In this document: piece by piece, positions 21,127 to 31,994 of the stretch | How positions within the stretch are numbered: the stretch's first letter is position 1 | Layout of the letters: every line of letters starts with the position of its first letter | DNA from: Tubulanus polymorphus | Lineage: Eukaryota > Nemertea > Palaeonemertea > Tubulaniformes > Tubulanidae | DNA: 64,000 nt | Reading direction: 5' to 3' | Assembly: GCF_964204645.1 (NCBI RefSeq) | Contig: NC_134031.1 | Span: 9,774,501-9,838,500, forward strand | Notes under the pieces: generated by a model | Told to the model about the DNA's origin: nothing | Databases searched by the model: none | The model's input: the letters and a program-made list of their open reading frames with translations, nothing else | Position numbers and translations under genes: made by a program

Positions 21127-21711
21127 GTGGAGTTGCTTTCGGTTCTCCAACAATGTCGTGGGGTCGCTTTCGGTTCTCCAACAATGTTGTGGGGTTGAGT
21201 TTCTCAACCAATTGTTGTGGGGGCCACGTTGCGTTCTCCCCTCGTGTTGTCGTTGTTGGTTCCGATTAATCCGATAAGTGATATCCCTCTGACTCCGGAA
21301 TAATAACAACTCTTCTCGTGGGTCTACGTTCTTTCTTTATTTTCCCGCACAATTCTTATTCCTTCCTACAGCTCGTATTTTTAGGCTTCTCCGCCACTCT
21401 AGCATCTCTCTCCCCCTTACTGTGCTGACCCTCCCTTTTTATCTTATTTCATGTTACTCGTGACGTATACTTCTACATATGTTATACGTCACGAGTTTAT
21501 TACTTGTTTACTTCCTAGCCATACCAGAGCTCAAGGCTGCCGCTATAACCAGCAACCCTACGCAGATACTCGCGTCACTTTCACCTATCTTCTATTCAGT
21601 GTCTTATGTGCGACGTAAGCATCTACGTAGGTTGTTTACTAACTTCAGCCACTGCCCTGAACTCTGGCTTCCCTCCCTCTATGCAAACTACTAATTTATC
21701 ACCCCAATACT
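21127..21711 (-). repeat. LTR-like repeat, minus orientation
   Basis: Inverted copy of 16395-16953, with one extra GAGAACCG/CCACAACA unit at its inner end. The ORF at 21479-21694 is repeat sequence, also seen on the opposite strand at 16411-16683. Confidence 0.7.
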
Positions 21712-24700
21712 ATCCTCCTCCCCAGACGATTGGTCCCCAATCGCCAAAAATTCACAAGACCCTATTGTAGTTTCCCAAAAAAAATCTTTTCAAAAGTGTA
21801 CAGGCTTCAGAACATCATTTATAAGCAACATCTCTTACAACTTTAAGCCAGCCGCAGGGTAATGAAAATTACATAAAACCTTCAGAACATCAAGACTAAT
21901 GATACACAACCACCATTCCGTACATCAATTTACAACACCTGTAAAGTAGCCATAAATCACAATTTCTGACCCTTTCCCCTATTATCCCATCCCGCATAAC
22001 TTCTACCTAAACTAAGCAACACACCCCACTCATCATCAGTTCATCTTATTCATCAACGAGACCTACATGGACCCCATAGAATTTTACGGTAAGCCAAAAA
22101 AATTTCTAAATACTTATAAACTTAACACACGAACTTTATCTAAGTGAAAGCAATCATCTACAAATATCAAATATGAGACTCTTTTCATCAGTAATATATA
22201 ACAATTATGAGGCATGTACATCTGTATATTGACCTTACATTTAATGAGAACAAGCCTATACAATTGTAGTCATGCAAAAAAACATATCAAACACAACTTC
22301 CCAAATAGCTTTCATAGACAATCACCCATTTCTCTATATCCACATTCATGTAGTCTAATAATTTAACAATATATGACCAACCACTTCAACTTTCTGACTC
22401 TTCTCGTTCTCGTTGTCTTTACCAAAAAAAAAAATAATCAGTGTGTGCAGCCTAATTTGTCTTTAAAATTACCATTGCAAACACGTCAATTTCCCACTGT
22501 CCAAACTATCAGCCGTTACCTTAACCGACATCAGATGATTTGTCAAACCTGTCCCGACCCCAATCAACGACGTAAATTAATACAGATGCCAGATACATCA
22601 TTTAGTTGATTATCGTGTGCCCAGCACATGTTGGCAACAGACAGCTTCAACAATTAATGAATAATTTCATAATAATTCTAAGTGCATTTTATAAAGATGA
22701 GCCGAAATTTATGCAAAAATGGATATACTGATCAGATACATCCGAATCGCCGAGATGTCAGCTGCTAGTCCCCACCCATTGCCTCAGAAAGCAAAAGTTA
22801 GGGAAAATTCCTCTGGACACTACTCATTCAGTGCCATTCAAACAGCCGATTCTCAAAAATTAACTTTCACTCCTGGGCCTATGGTCTTCCAAACCACCCA
22901 CATCTGATATTCGAATTGTTCTAATTCCTTCCCGCAAATCAGGGGATATAACCCCACATGTAAAACGGCCGACGCATCATCCTGTATATAAACCGGTCAA
23001 GACGGACTGAAAGTTCGGGAAAAAAAACATAGCGCTCACACATCCCTGCAATCTACGACCATTCAGTTAAGATACCCAATCTACCGAATAATACTTATCA
23101 TACTTATTGTATTACGCAATGAGCAACCCTTTACTTCTAAAAAACCAATCCCCTGAATGGCCATTTCAGCATACCTAACAAATAGCTGTATCGTGACATT
23201 TCTCATTTCCGTATCATCCCCCATGTCACGCCTTACCGGAGTAAAATAAAATCAATGGATAAATAGGGAACCGGCCGACGAATCACCCATTTGGTATTTC
23301 TTGATATTCGACCCTAATAATGTCCAACATATATATCCAATCTTTCCCAGAGGCTAGCCACTAAACATTATACTGTTTCAAAGGATCTTCAGAATTAATC
23401 CTTCGGGCTATAATCCCCCGTTTTATTCCGGACCATCCCTAGAGCATCCCTTACTCTTCATCCAGGTCCCTGGTCCACCTTAATTCATCTCATATAAACT
23501 ACTCTATTCAAACCCCCTCCGGTAAGATTCACCACTGAGCGCCCAATCTAACCTTTGCACAATAAACATATTCTATACTAACTCGCGATACTCATTATAT
23601 ATCTTAAAACCACATAAACACCACAGCAATTTGTTAGGTATATACAGGCAGTGAGCGCTTTCAACTATCGTTACACTGATAACCGAGTGGCTTAATTACC
23701 TAGACTAATAAATCATTCTTTCGCGAAATACCATCCAGCAAATTTAGCAAACTATAAAAGATTTACGTACACTCTTAGAACAAATGGTTCTTCGGGGGTT
23801 CTTCGAAGAACCTTGGGGTTCTTGGTGAGGCTTTAAGGTGCTTCAACAATATGGAATGTAGATTGGGGTTCTTCGAGACATAAGGGTTCTTATAAGAACC
23901 CTAATGTGGTCACAATTGTCAATTAAGAATTAAGTAGACCTGCAACAGGGAATAATTAGTATAGCTGATGAATATAACTGATTTTCTATGTGGTGTAGGT
24001 TATATACAAAACATTTTGACTGGAAATTAGAATTGGGTTAACTTTGAAAACAATTTACTCACAATGTTTAAAAAATGGTGACCGTGTGCGACAAGGATGC
24101 ATTTTTAAAATTAATGAACCTTTATTTTAATTCGTTCTAAAATTTAAAAAGTCGTATGTTTAAAATCAGTGGTGAACGCCTTTAACGTGTGATAATAATA
24201 TGTAGAGACTGAATAACTTGATTTGCTAGTCTGCGACATCGTCTGATAATAATATGTAGAGACTGAATAACTTGATTTCCTAGTCTGAGACATCGACTAG
24301 GTTTTATGGAGAGACGGCAGAGAAAAGAACAATGCTTTTTAATGCTTTAAAAAAACAATTAAACTCTTCTAAACTCTAGGCGTTTCTGAATGGACTGTGC
24401 AGTTTAAAAAGAACTAGTAAATTCAAATGTCTAATGCAACTCAAAAATGAGAATTGTGTGTATTTTCGGCTCAATTTCTATCAAAACATTCAGTCGAAGT
24501 CTTTGTACATTTTTTGTTGAATAAAAACATAGAGTATAGTGGAAATTCAAAGTAACGTAATGCTTTGGGCCTAATAAGTATCAAGCTATTGTAGTTTCGT
24601 GCCTATAGGGCCATGTGTACATGATCAGGCAATTATTCCTTTGTTCATGCAACTAACTGTTGTATAATTATCTGCCACCACGACTCATACAAACTTCGCT
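21712..24700. other. Non-coding stretch in the TIR element
   Basis: AT-rich sequence without a defensible gene. It contains a short direct duplication near 24185-24300 (TGATAATAATATGTAGAGAC twice) and, at about 23783-23900, the left GGTTCTT-rich repeat listed separately. Confidence 0.5.
23783..23900 (+). repeat. GGTTCTT/AAGAACC-rich repeat, left
   Basis: It contains CAAATGGTTCTTCGGGGGTT and AAGAACC in a palindromic arrangement. The reverse complement of 25983-26075 starts with a similar string (CAAATGGTTCTTGACAGGGT). The pair may be the ends of a ~2.3-kb DNA transposon. Confidence 0.5.
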
Positions 24701-24937
24701 CAGTGCATAGTGCATATAGTATATCGACTCGTTCTTTTCGTTGTTTTGTAAGATGAATATCTGGAGCTTGGAAATGTGAATTAATTCTGGTAAGTTGTAT
24801 TCAATGAATGTATATAACATTTGTGATATTTGAAATATATGAAATATATGCCATAAAGCCGGAGTGACTCGGAATCAGATCAGCCATAATTATTATTTAA
24901 AACTTTCCCATTACTTTTGTATTATAGAAATTGTTCC

Positions 24938-25543
24938 ATGGAAGTTGACCATATTGTGAGACCGCGGTGCAAAAGATGTTTTTCCAATCTCGGACCTATG
25001 GCGGAAAGAATTATAGAAATGTACGAAGTCTGTGCATATGGCAATCGTGTCGCTTCCTTCCTTCGAAGCAGCGAAATTGCAGAAACGGGTTAGTAAATCT
25101 TGACTCAATGAGCCTTTACTGTCTGACTGTATTTTGATAGAAGATAATCATTTTCAATCTACATATTCACTGGTTTTCAGATATGATGAGAACAGCAGAG
25201 CTTCACGTATTACCAGGGATTTTGAGAGAGGATGCGAAAGACCTGAAAACCATTAAAAAGGTTTGTATTTTTCTGAATCTAATCCCACTGTCAACTTTAA
25301 CCGTTTGTCTTTTCTACTGATAAATGTATTTGGAACTTATGCATGTAATAGAAGAAAGTGTTTAGATTTACTTGCAGTGTGCATTATTGCAAAACATAAT
25401 CGATTTTATTACACCATTATTTGTTCTCAATGTTATTTATATTTCAGGAAATATACGACTATAATCCGGACGCTGCGGTTGAAAGGTTGCGAGGGTGGCA
25501 GCGCGTTGAAACAAACATATGTAAGAAGATGGCTTATAGTTAA
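24938..25543 (+). CDS. Putative three-exon gene, 108 aa, unknown function
   Basis: The exons are 24938-25088, 25181-25260 and 25448-25543. The ATG has a good context (CCATGG). Donors are GTTAGT and GTTTGT, and acceptors are TTTTCAG and ATTTCAG. Phases agree (1 base plus 2; then 0/0) and a TAA closes the frame. A non-coding first exon ending at a GTAAGT donor near 24790, and a TAG acceptor at 24927, fit a spliced leader; an AATAAA lies near 25850. The protein starts MEVDHIVRPRCKRCF and ends RLRGWQRVETNICKKMAYS. I do not recognise a family. It lies between the GGTTCTT repeats, so it may belong to a transposon. Confidence 0.45.
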
Positions 25544-25982
25544 TTGAAAGTGGACAGATTTTGAATAAGCGGAGTGGCCTGCCATAAGTCGGCCTATTAT
25601 ACGTTTAGCATATCATCTTACATCTTATACCACTAACTTTTAAAAAACTTTGATATTCTCAAAACATTATGTTTTAGACTTAGTGTGGAAAAAATCCCAA
25701 CCGATTTAAGATACCAAGCGATTAGCCCAATGAAAAAAATTCTCCATCTTTCAATCTTATTGTACATGTAACCAATTAGTGAAACTATTTTTGTATCATT
25801 TATTGTAAATATATTTATCATTAATATTTCAATTCATGATTTTATAATAAAAAAGGTTTATATGATGTTAATTTTATGCGATTCTTATCATCAGTTTTTT
25901 TATCCACATGAGGATTAAGGGAGCAGTCAAACATAACAGAGGATGGACAAATCATGAACAGCTTGAGCAGTCAAAAATAAAT

Positions 25983-26075
25983 GAGGAACCCTAAAAATAA
26001 ATTACCTTTAAATGGTTCTCCCAAGAACCCTGTCAAGAACCATTTGACAATATTGAAAGGGTTCTAAGAAATGAA
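25983..26075 (-). repeat. GGTTCTT/AAGAACC-rich repeat, right
   Basis: Inverted relative to 23783-23900 (AAGAACCATTTGACAATATT and GGTTCTCCCAAGAACC). Together they flank the spliced gene at 24938-25543. Confidence 0.5.
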
Positions 26076-26108
26076 ACATATTGAAGCATTATTGTGTCTA
26101 ACAATTTA

Positions 26109-26232
26109 TCATTTTAACTGTCTTATCATTTCAACAGTCGAACAATTTATCATTTCAACTGTCAAACAATTTATCATTTCAACTGTCAAACAATTTATCA
26201 TTTCAACTGTCAAACAATTTATCATTTTAACA
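26109..26232 (-). repeat. 24-bp tandem repeat array, about 5 units
   Basis: The unit is TGACAGTTGAAATGATAAAT plus TGTT on the minus strand, the same unit as the large array at 60683-61185. It lies just downstream of the ISATNLV-family gene in both elements. Confidence 0.9.
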
Positions 26233-26287
26233 GTCCATTAGATATTTAAATCATTTAACTCAATTCAATAATTATAATGTAGAATTG

Positions 26288-26937
26288 TTACTCTTTACAC
26301 CAGTTTTTATGTTTAATTGTTTCATAATGCTTTGATTTATGTGATTTTAAGTATTTACCTCCGCAATAACAATGCACTTTTTCATTAGGATTGAATTTTC
26401 TAAATTCATCATCTAAATTACATTGAACTGCAATATCTTTAAATGATTTTTCATTATCTAATTCACATTGAATTCCAATATTTATGAATTTTCATTGTAG
26501 ATAATTGGTTTATTATCAAAATTGAAATAATATAATTGTCTTTTTTCAATTCTTAAGTTAATCAAATCATTGTAATCTTTTGAAAGTATTATATCATCAT
26601 TTCTTTCATTGAAAGGAGTTTTAAGAATATTTATTATGTTTTCATCTAAAGTTCCTTTAAAATTTAAAACTGTATTGAATACTTTATGATTTTTAACGCC
26701 ATTATCAAAGGTATCTACTAGTTTAGTAATTAAATATGTTTCATTTGATAATATTTGATTAATTACAGTAATATTTTCAATTTTATAATGTCTTGCGGAC
26801 ACTAAATTTGTTGCTGAAATATAATTTTTAATGTTAAACTGTGAAAATGATTTATTGGTTTCATTGATTTCGATTTTAAAGTTGGGTTCTTCTTCTTCTT
26901 TCTTCATTTTTATAACAAAATTTTTATTAAAACTCAT
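26288..26937 (-). pseudogene. ISATNLV-family terminal gene of E6
   Basis: It starts MSFNKNFVIKMKKEEEE and carries NYISATNLVSARHYKIENIT and INLRIEKRQLYYFNFD. After YNENS, a 1-base loss near 26485 shifts the frame into the conserved C-terminus with a C-x-C...H...H finger (CYCGGKYL). It is similar to the genes at 37128, 55530 and 59952. The function is unknown. The strand pattern and the terminal zinc finger suggest nucleic-acid binding, which is inference. Confidence 0.75.
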
Positions 26938-26939
26938 TC

Positions 26940-27180
26940 AAATATAAATATTCACTGTTTTAAATATGAATTATTTCACTCACACTTTTAATGTTTAAAA
27001 ATCTAACTCATACAAATATAAATATTGAAATATGTTTAAAATATAAACTATTTCACTCACACTTTACTCACACTTTATATTCGTTAAGTTATCCATTTAT
27101 TTTACTTATATTTTTACTCGAAATCTGTTAAAATATGAATTATTTCACTCACACTTTACTCACATTTTACAAGTAAATTC
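26940..27180 (-). repeat. Subterminal GTGTGAGT repeats of E6
   Basis: Several copies of AAAGTGTGAGT(A/G)AA in tandem between the terminal arm and the first gene. Equivalent stretches are at 56200-56450 (E4) and 59700-59930 (E5). Confidence 0.75.
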
Positions 27181-27319
27181 GAGTGTGCGAGAATTATTTT
27201 TCATTTTATATGAGTTTCGCTACTAATTCAAATAGAAATTGTTATTATTTTCATATTCTTCATTTTTTATGAGCTCGACCTTTCGACCTTTGGTATGAAA
27301 CAAGATATTCCCTATTACT

Positions 27320-28009
27320 TATAGTCAATTAGCACACTGTCCAAGCAACATGTGATGCTCACAGTGTGCAGACTATTTTTGATCAGCGCGCTCAGTGACG
27401 TCACACAGAGCTCCTAAACTATAATGATCCAAAAATTGAACTAAACTCAATGTATCGGTACAAATCCGAACATGTACACGGCCGGTATTTTACATTTGAT
27501 ACCAAAAACCCGTTCATGCAGCGCACAGACCGCACCAACCCGCGAAGTTTCGCCGTTAGTTTCTTATAGTATACATTTGATCGGACGAAACTTATTTAGT
27601 TAACATTCTAACCGTGTGAATCCCTAGTTTTCGGAATTCTGACATTTTAGGAATTGTGCGCATAAACGCCGCTTTCCAAATGAAATTTGGAATTTAAAGA
27701 TAATTGTCGTTTTCTAATACGTGAATTTGAAACTGTCGTAGGTTATCACTATAATTGCTATAACACAATTATCCTTCATCATTAAAAGCATAAATACAGT
27801 ATCGGGAAAGGAAACTAACTCCATCCTTTATATTTCAATTCATATTTCGATACAGAATAGCGAACAGTAGGACCTTCTCAAGACGAAATAAAAAACAGAT
27901 TCTCTCCGTCACCACATCTTCAAAATACTGTTTATTTATGGTAACATCCAATTACAAACGACCGACTGGGGTTGGGCCAGTAATCGCAAGCAAAGGTCAT
28001 GCAGTGAAC
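27320..28009. other. Interior of the TIR element between E6 and the right TIR
   Basis: No gene seen. The base composition is more mixed than in the neighbouring Polinton-like DNA. Confidence 0.5.
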
Positions 28010-28198
28010 CGACCTAGGTTACATTATTGCAGCCTCGGTCGGTGCTAACAGCTGAATCACACGTTCTACGCAAACCCGCGCTGCTAGGTAACAAATTATC
28101 TATCATTCCTTTGACCGAAGCATAACCGTTTATCTTTTTTCAGCTTTACAATTGATTCCATGAATTTAATAATTCCATTTTCGAATAATAATGTGTTA
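28010..28198 (-). repeat. Right TIR of the 15.1-kb element
   Basis: Reverse complement of the left TIR, best over 28124-28198, with the shared ACCTAGGTTACATTATTGCA palindrome at 28005-28035. The short ORF at 28096-28311 is a chimera of PolB motif C and this TIR. Confidence 0.85.
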
Positions 28199-31100
28199 GT
28201 TATGTTATTAGTTTTTATCTTTAATATGTAAGAATCAGTATCAAAATATAAGATTTCTATATGTTTTTCTCCAAAATGAGGTTGTAATACGTTATAGTAA
28301 AATTTATACATTAATAACTTTGATAATTCTAAAACTGAAGCACCAACATAAATTGGTTAAATTTCATTGGTTAAATTTCATTGATGTTCTTCTCATTTTA
28401 ACAGCGGCTAAATTTTCATCAAATATTTTGTTACCCATAAAGTTAGGATATGTTTGTAAATGTCTAATTCTTTTGCCATTACTAACTAACTCAATATCAT
28501 TTCTATTTCTAATATTTTCACAAGTCTTACCATAGAATGCATTATTCATTAACTTGAAGAAATCTTTTTCGAAATCAGTTTTAGCTTTAGTTCTCTGTTT
28601 GGCGTTAAAATCTATATATTTTTCTAACCATTTAGATTGACTAAATGAAATATATCTATGTACTTTTTTTAGAACCATTCCTTGATTCAAATAAAACTTC
28701 AACATTCTATAATGCACTACATAATTATATTCATCTTCCTGAGTTACCATTAACTTTTCTGTATGAATATGATTTTCAGGTTTAATTCTTTTTTGATAAT
28801 TTGATAATTCTTCATGCGTAACAGTTTTATGTTCTGGACAGTATGCTAGATTTCTAGATTTAAATTTAATATGTTCAGGATATTCCAAGTCTACAACAAA
28901 GAAGTAAGCAGTATCTGAATCATCTGCAATATCTAGGATTCTTTTCTTCCAATCAAATTTATCATTATTTTCATGTTGTAAAACTTCACTTATTTCAAAT
29001 ACTCCATAAGGTTGTGGTTCCATCATTGCCCATCCATAAAGATTATTTGCATCTATATATAATAATTTATATCCAGGGTTATCATTTACATTGAAATATA
29101 TATCACCTAATACACCCGAAACTCCTCCTCTTATAGATTTTTCAAATAATAATAATTGATCTATATTTGTTAACAAATCCATTTTTATATCTGTGAGTTT
29201 TAAACCACAATCCCAAGTTAATCCTGGTGATGAATAACAATGACAAGGATCAATATTAAAATATTTTAGGTTTACATCTCTAAACCTTTCGAATATATCC
29301 GATAATAATAATACATCTGATTTTAAATATAAATCTACTAATTGTCCATGATTTGTTATTTTAAAATTATTCCAAATATTCAATGTTCTATTATAGACTT
29401 CATCTTTAACATATTCATTTTTTAATTCATCATAGAATTGTTCTTTTAATAATTCAGTTATATTGAAATCATTATGTGATTTATAAAATGAATATGGAAT
29501 TGCGCCTTTATATCTCATTAATCGAAAATCATCATTATTTGGGTAGTGCGGTTTTGATATCTTTAATTCATCATCAACTAATGATTTTGATAAGTATTAT
29601 TTTGATAAAAATCTATATGAATCTATAAATCTTAGACACCCAAATTGGAATGATATATAATTCTCAGATGTTTTAGCTAACATCTTAAATTTATAAGTTG
29701 GTATTTTATTTTTCGATCTATTTGAATTCAATCTTTCTATTTGATTATTGATTTCTTCTATTTTATGACATAGCTGTTTGATGAATAAAGGAGCGTCATA
29801 TCCTGATAAATTATGAAATATTACTGGAACAAAGTTAATTTTCTTAGCTTGTAAGTAACAATTCGCATGTGCTGCGCCTCTAAACTTTCCATTTAAATGA
29901 TCATGGTCTCTTACTTTTTTATCTCTAAAATTAAATAGTTTTTCACAATAATAACATTTATCTGCAAATTCAAATGCTTCTTTATCTTCTTCTGTCATTA
30001 TAATTTCTATATTTGTATCTGATAGTTTACTAAATTTGATTTCATACTCAATTAATAAATCACAAAAATGATTGATAACATTTTCATTTCTATAATTACA
30101 ATATTCACTTTTAATTAGTTCTGGATAATCAGATTTTATATATAAACCAAAAGCTGCAGCTGATTGATGAATCTTTAATTGTATTTGTTATTAAAGGATC
30201 TGAATAATCAATTACATCATTTTCATTAGAATTTAATTTCTTTCTTTTATAATATATTTCTTTTCTATTTTGATCAGTTAATTCTTTATTTAATGATTCA
30301 AAATCTCCATGTATTACAAATGGTATTTTATTCTTGTAATCATATTCTTTTAATTCTAATATTTTATCCTTTTCATTTGGTAAAACTATTTTACAATAAT
30401 CATGATTATCACATAATTGTTTATGATTTTATCATGCACTTTCAGTTCTGAATTTATGTAAACATTTTCTACAAAGATATATTTTATTATCAAAATCATT
30501 TTCTGATTTAAAAAATAAATCAATTCTTTTAATCCACATATAATGATTCTCATAATATAATATATCTATGACATCATTTGAATTATAATCATTTGATAGG
30601 TATAAAGGTTCTAATGTATAATGTTTTATATTGTTACCTTTCGTATTTGGTAATCTGATTAAATCAAATACATTTATTTTTAGATTATTATCTCTATCTA
30701 TTTTTGGGATATTTTTAATTCTAACAGGATAATTATCTATCTTATAATCATTTTCAAATGGTTTATAATGTGTTAATCTATAAGTATGTTTATTATAATC
30801 TTCAACTGGGTGTAAGCAACTTATAATTGTCCATAGAAAACATTTATCATCAAAATTTTGTACATTTATTACAGCATTAGTTTTAAATGGTAGTTTAATA
30901 TAACTTGATCCATCAATGTTGTCATCTTTATAATATGATAAATTATTTTCATCAATTGGTTTTGATTTAGTTAACTTATTATATTTTGTGTTATAAACAT
31001 GTAAAGTCATTAATATTATTTCATCGAATATTAAACCTGATCCTTCAAAATATTTCTCTTCTATTTTAGTTTTTACTTCATTATAACATTTATCTAATTT

Positions 31101-31760
31101 ATCATCTATATGTTGTTTTGAAATAATATGTTGTGAATGAGAATCTATATTAAATATTGGTTTATCTTCAGATTTTATAAACTTAACTTTAGAAGATATA
31201 CTAATTTTAGGGTATTCAACATGAGTAATTATTTTTATAATATTTTTCATATTTTCTAAATGTTTTTTATTTTCTTCTAATGTTTTTCCTTTGTGAAAAT
31301 TAAACTCGATAGCTGCTGGACCAATATCACTTTTAAATGCTTCGGTTATCTCTATTTCTTTTTTATTATCTAATGAATTAATATAATTTCTTACATCTTC
31401 CATGTATGATCTTTTATTGTTTAATTTTTTTTAAATTCTTTTAATTGTCTTTTGTTTCTTATCATTGTCATTATCAAAATAATCCTCACCTAAAATATCA
31501 TCATTCATATTTCTAATATGACTTTTAGATTTTAAATGTTCTTTATAATATCTTTTATCACTGAATGATTGATTACAAGTATCACATTTATATATTTCTT
31601 TTTCATTCTGTAATTCATCTAATTTAGTTTCTAATATATCATCTTTATATTTTAATTTTAATTTATTCTCTAAATGTGTTTTAGTTTTATTGTGTCTTGC
31701 TTTTTGAGATTTATCTATATTGATTTTACATGTCGGACAGTAGTACTTATTTGCTTCCAT
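28199..31760 (-). pseudogene. polB: E2 zinc-finger PolB, N-terminal to motif C part
   Basis: Frames 31760-31431 (two C2H2-like fingers, CPTC and CDTC, ending LGEDYFDN), 31403-30432, 29998-29597, 29518-28364 and about 28311-28199. Motifs in order: NFDDKCFLWTIISCLHP, the endonuclease-VII-like CYYCEKLF...RDHDHLNGKF, FHNLSGYD, YLKSDVLLLSD, LYIDANNLYGWAM, NNAFYGK and an uninterrupted motif C, YFDTDSYILK. There is no intein. The gene breaks at 28199 after NNIT because of the 15.1-kb insertion and continues at 13070. Stops after TIKRI and several frameshifts show decay. Confidence 0.93.
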
Positions 31761-31849
31761 TTTAATACTAAATTTTTTATTAAAATTGATTTTAGAAGTT
31801 ATTCATTTATATGTTATTGATATATATATATATATATGAATATTTTAAG

Positions 31850-31994
31850 AGTAATGGGGAATAAGTTGTTTCAGAATAAAGGTTGAAGGGGCGAGTGAAT
31901 AAAAAATGAAAAATAAATTCGAGCGTGCGAGAATTTATTTTTTATGAGCTCGACCCTTCGACCTTTGGCCTGAAACAACTTATTCCCTATTACT
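31850..31994. repeat. Terminal palindrome of E2, 145 bp
   Basis: One arm begins AGTAATGGGGAATAAGTTGT and the other ends ACAACTTATTCCCTATTACT, with AATTCGAGCGTGCGAGAATT near the centre. It sits 90 bp upstream of the PolB start and marks the element end. The imperfect arms can fold into a long hairpin. Confidence 0.9.

Larger units (their letters stand above)
26100..27319 (-). mobile_element. Polinton-like element end E6 (fragment)
   Basis: From the outside in: a terminal arm ending at 27319 (minus strand AGTAATAGGGAATATC...GTTTCATACC), subterminal GTGTGAGT repeats at about 26940-27180, the ISATNLV-family gene, and a 24-bp repeat array. The same order is seen in E5. The rest of the element is missing. 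It is nested in the 15.1-kb TIR element. Confidence 0.8.
13071..28198. mobile_element. 15.1-kb element with terminal inverted repeats, inserted in the E2 PolB
   Basis: The left end reads TAACACATTATTATTCGAAA from 13071; the reverse complement of the right end at 28198 begins the same way. Similarity extends roughly 190 bp inward, including a subterminal palindrome (ACCGAGGCTACAATATTGTA...CCTAGGT). The two flanks are consecutive PolB codons: compared with the intact E3 PolB, only GT (or GTTA) is duplicated at the borders (13069-13070 and 28199-28200). No transposase was recognised. Much of the length is nested later insertions, so the original element was shorter. The superfamily is unassigned. 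Confidence 0.85.
12313..31994 (-). mobile_element. Polinton-like element E2, split by a 15.1-kb insertion
   Basis: The right end is the 145-bp terminal palindrome at 31850-31994. PolB runs leftward from 31760 to 28199, is interrupted by the TIR element at 13071-28198, and resumes at 13070. It is followed by the OB-like gene, which is cut at 12313 by E1. The gene order PolB then OB-like gene is the same as in E3. Everything of E2 beyond that gene is missing here. Confidence 0.88.

Noticed and set aside
16411-21694. Two related ORFs starting MLTLPFYI or MLYVTSLL at 16411 and 21479
   Set aside because: Both lie in the inverted LTR-like repeats and have no domain; repetition is at the DNA level.
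28096-28311. A short complete PolB-like gene
   Set aside because: It is the cut PolB motif C joined by chance to the TIR of the 15.1-kb element, not a gene.
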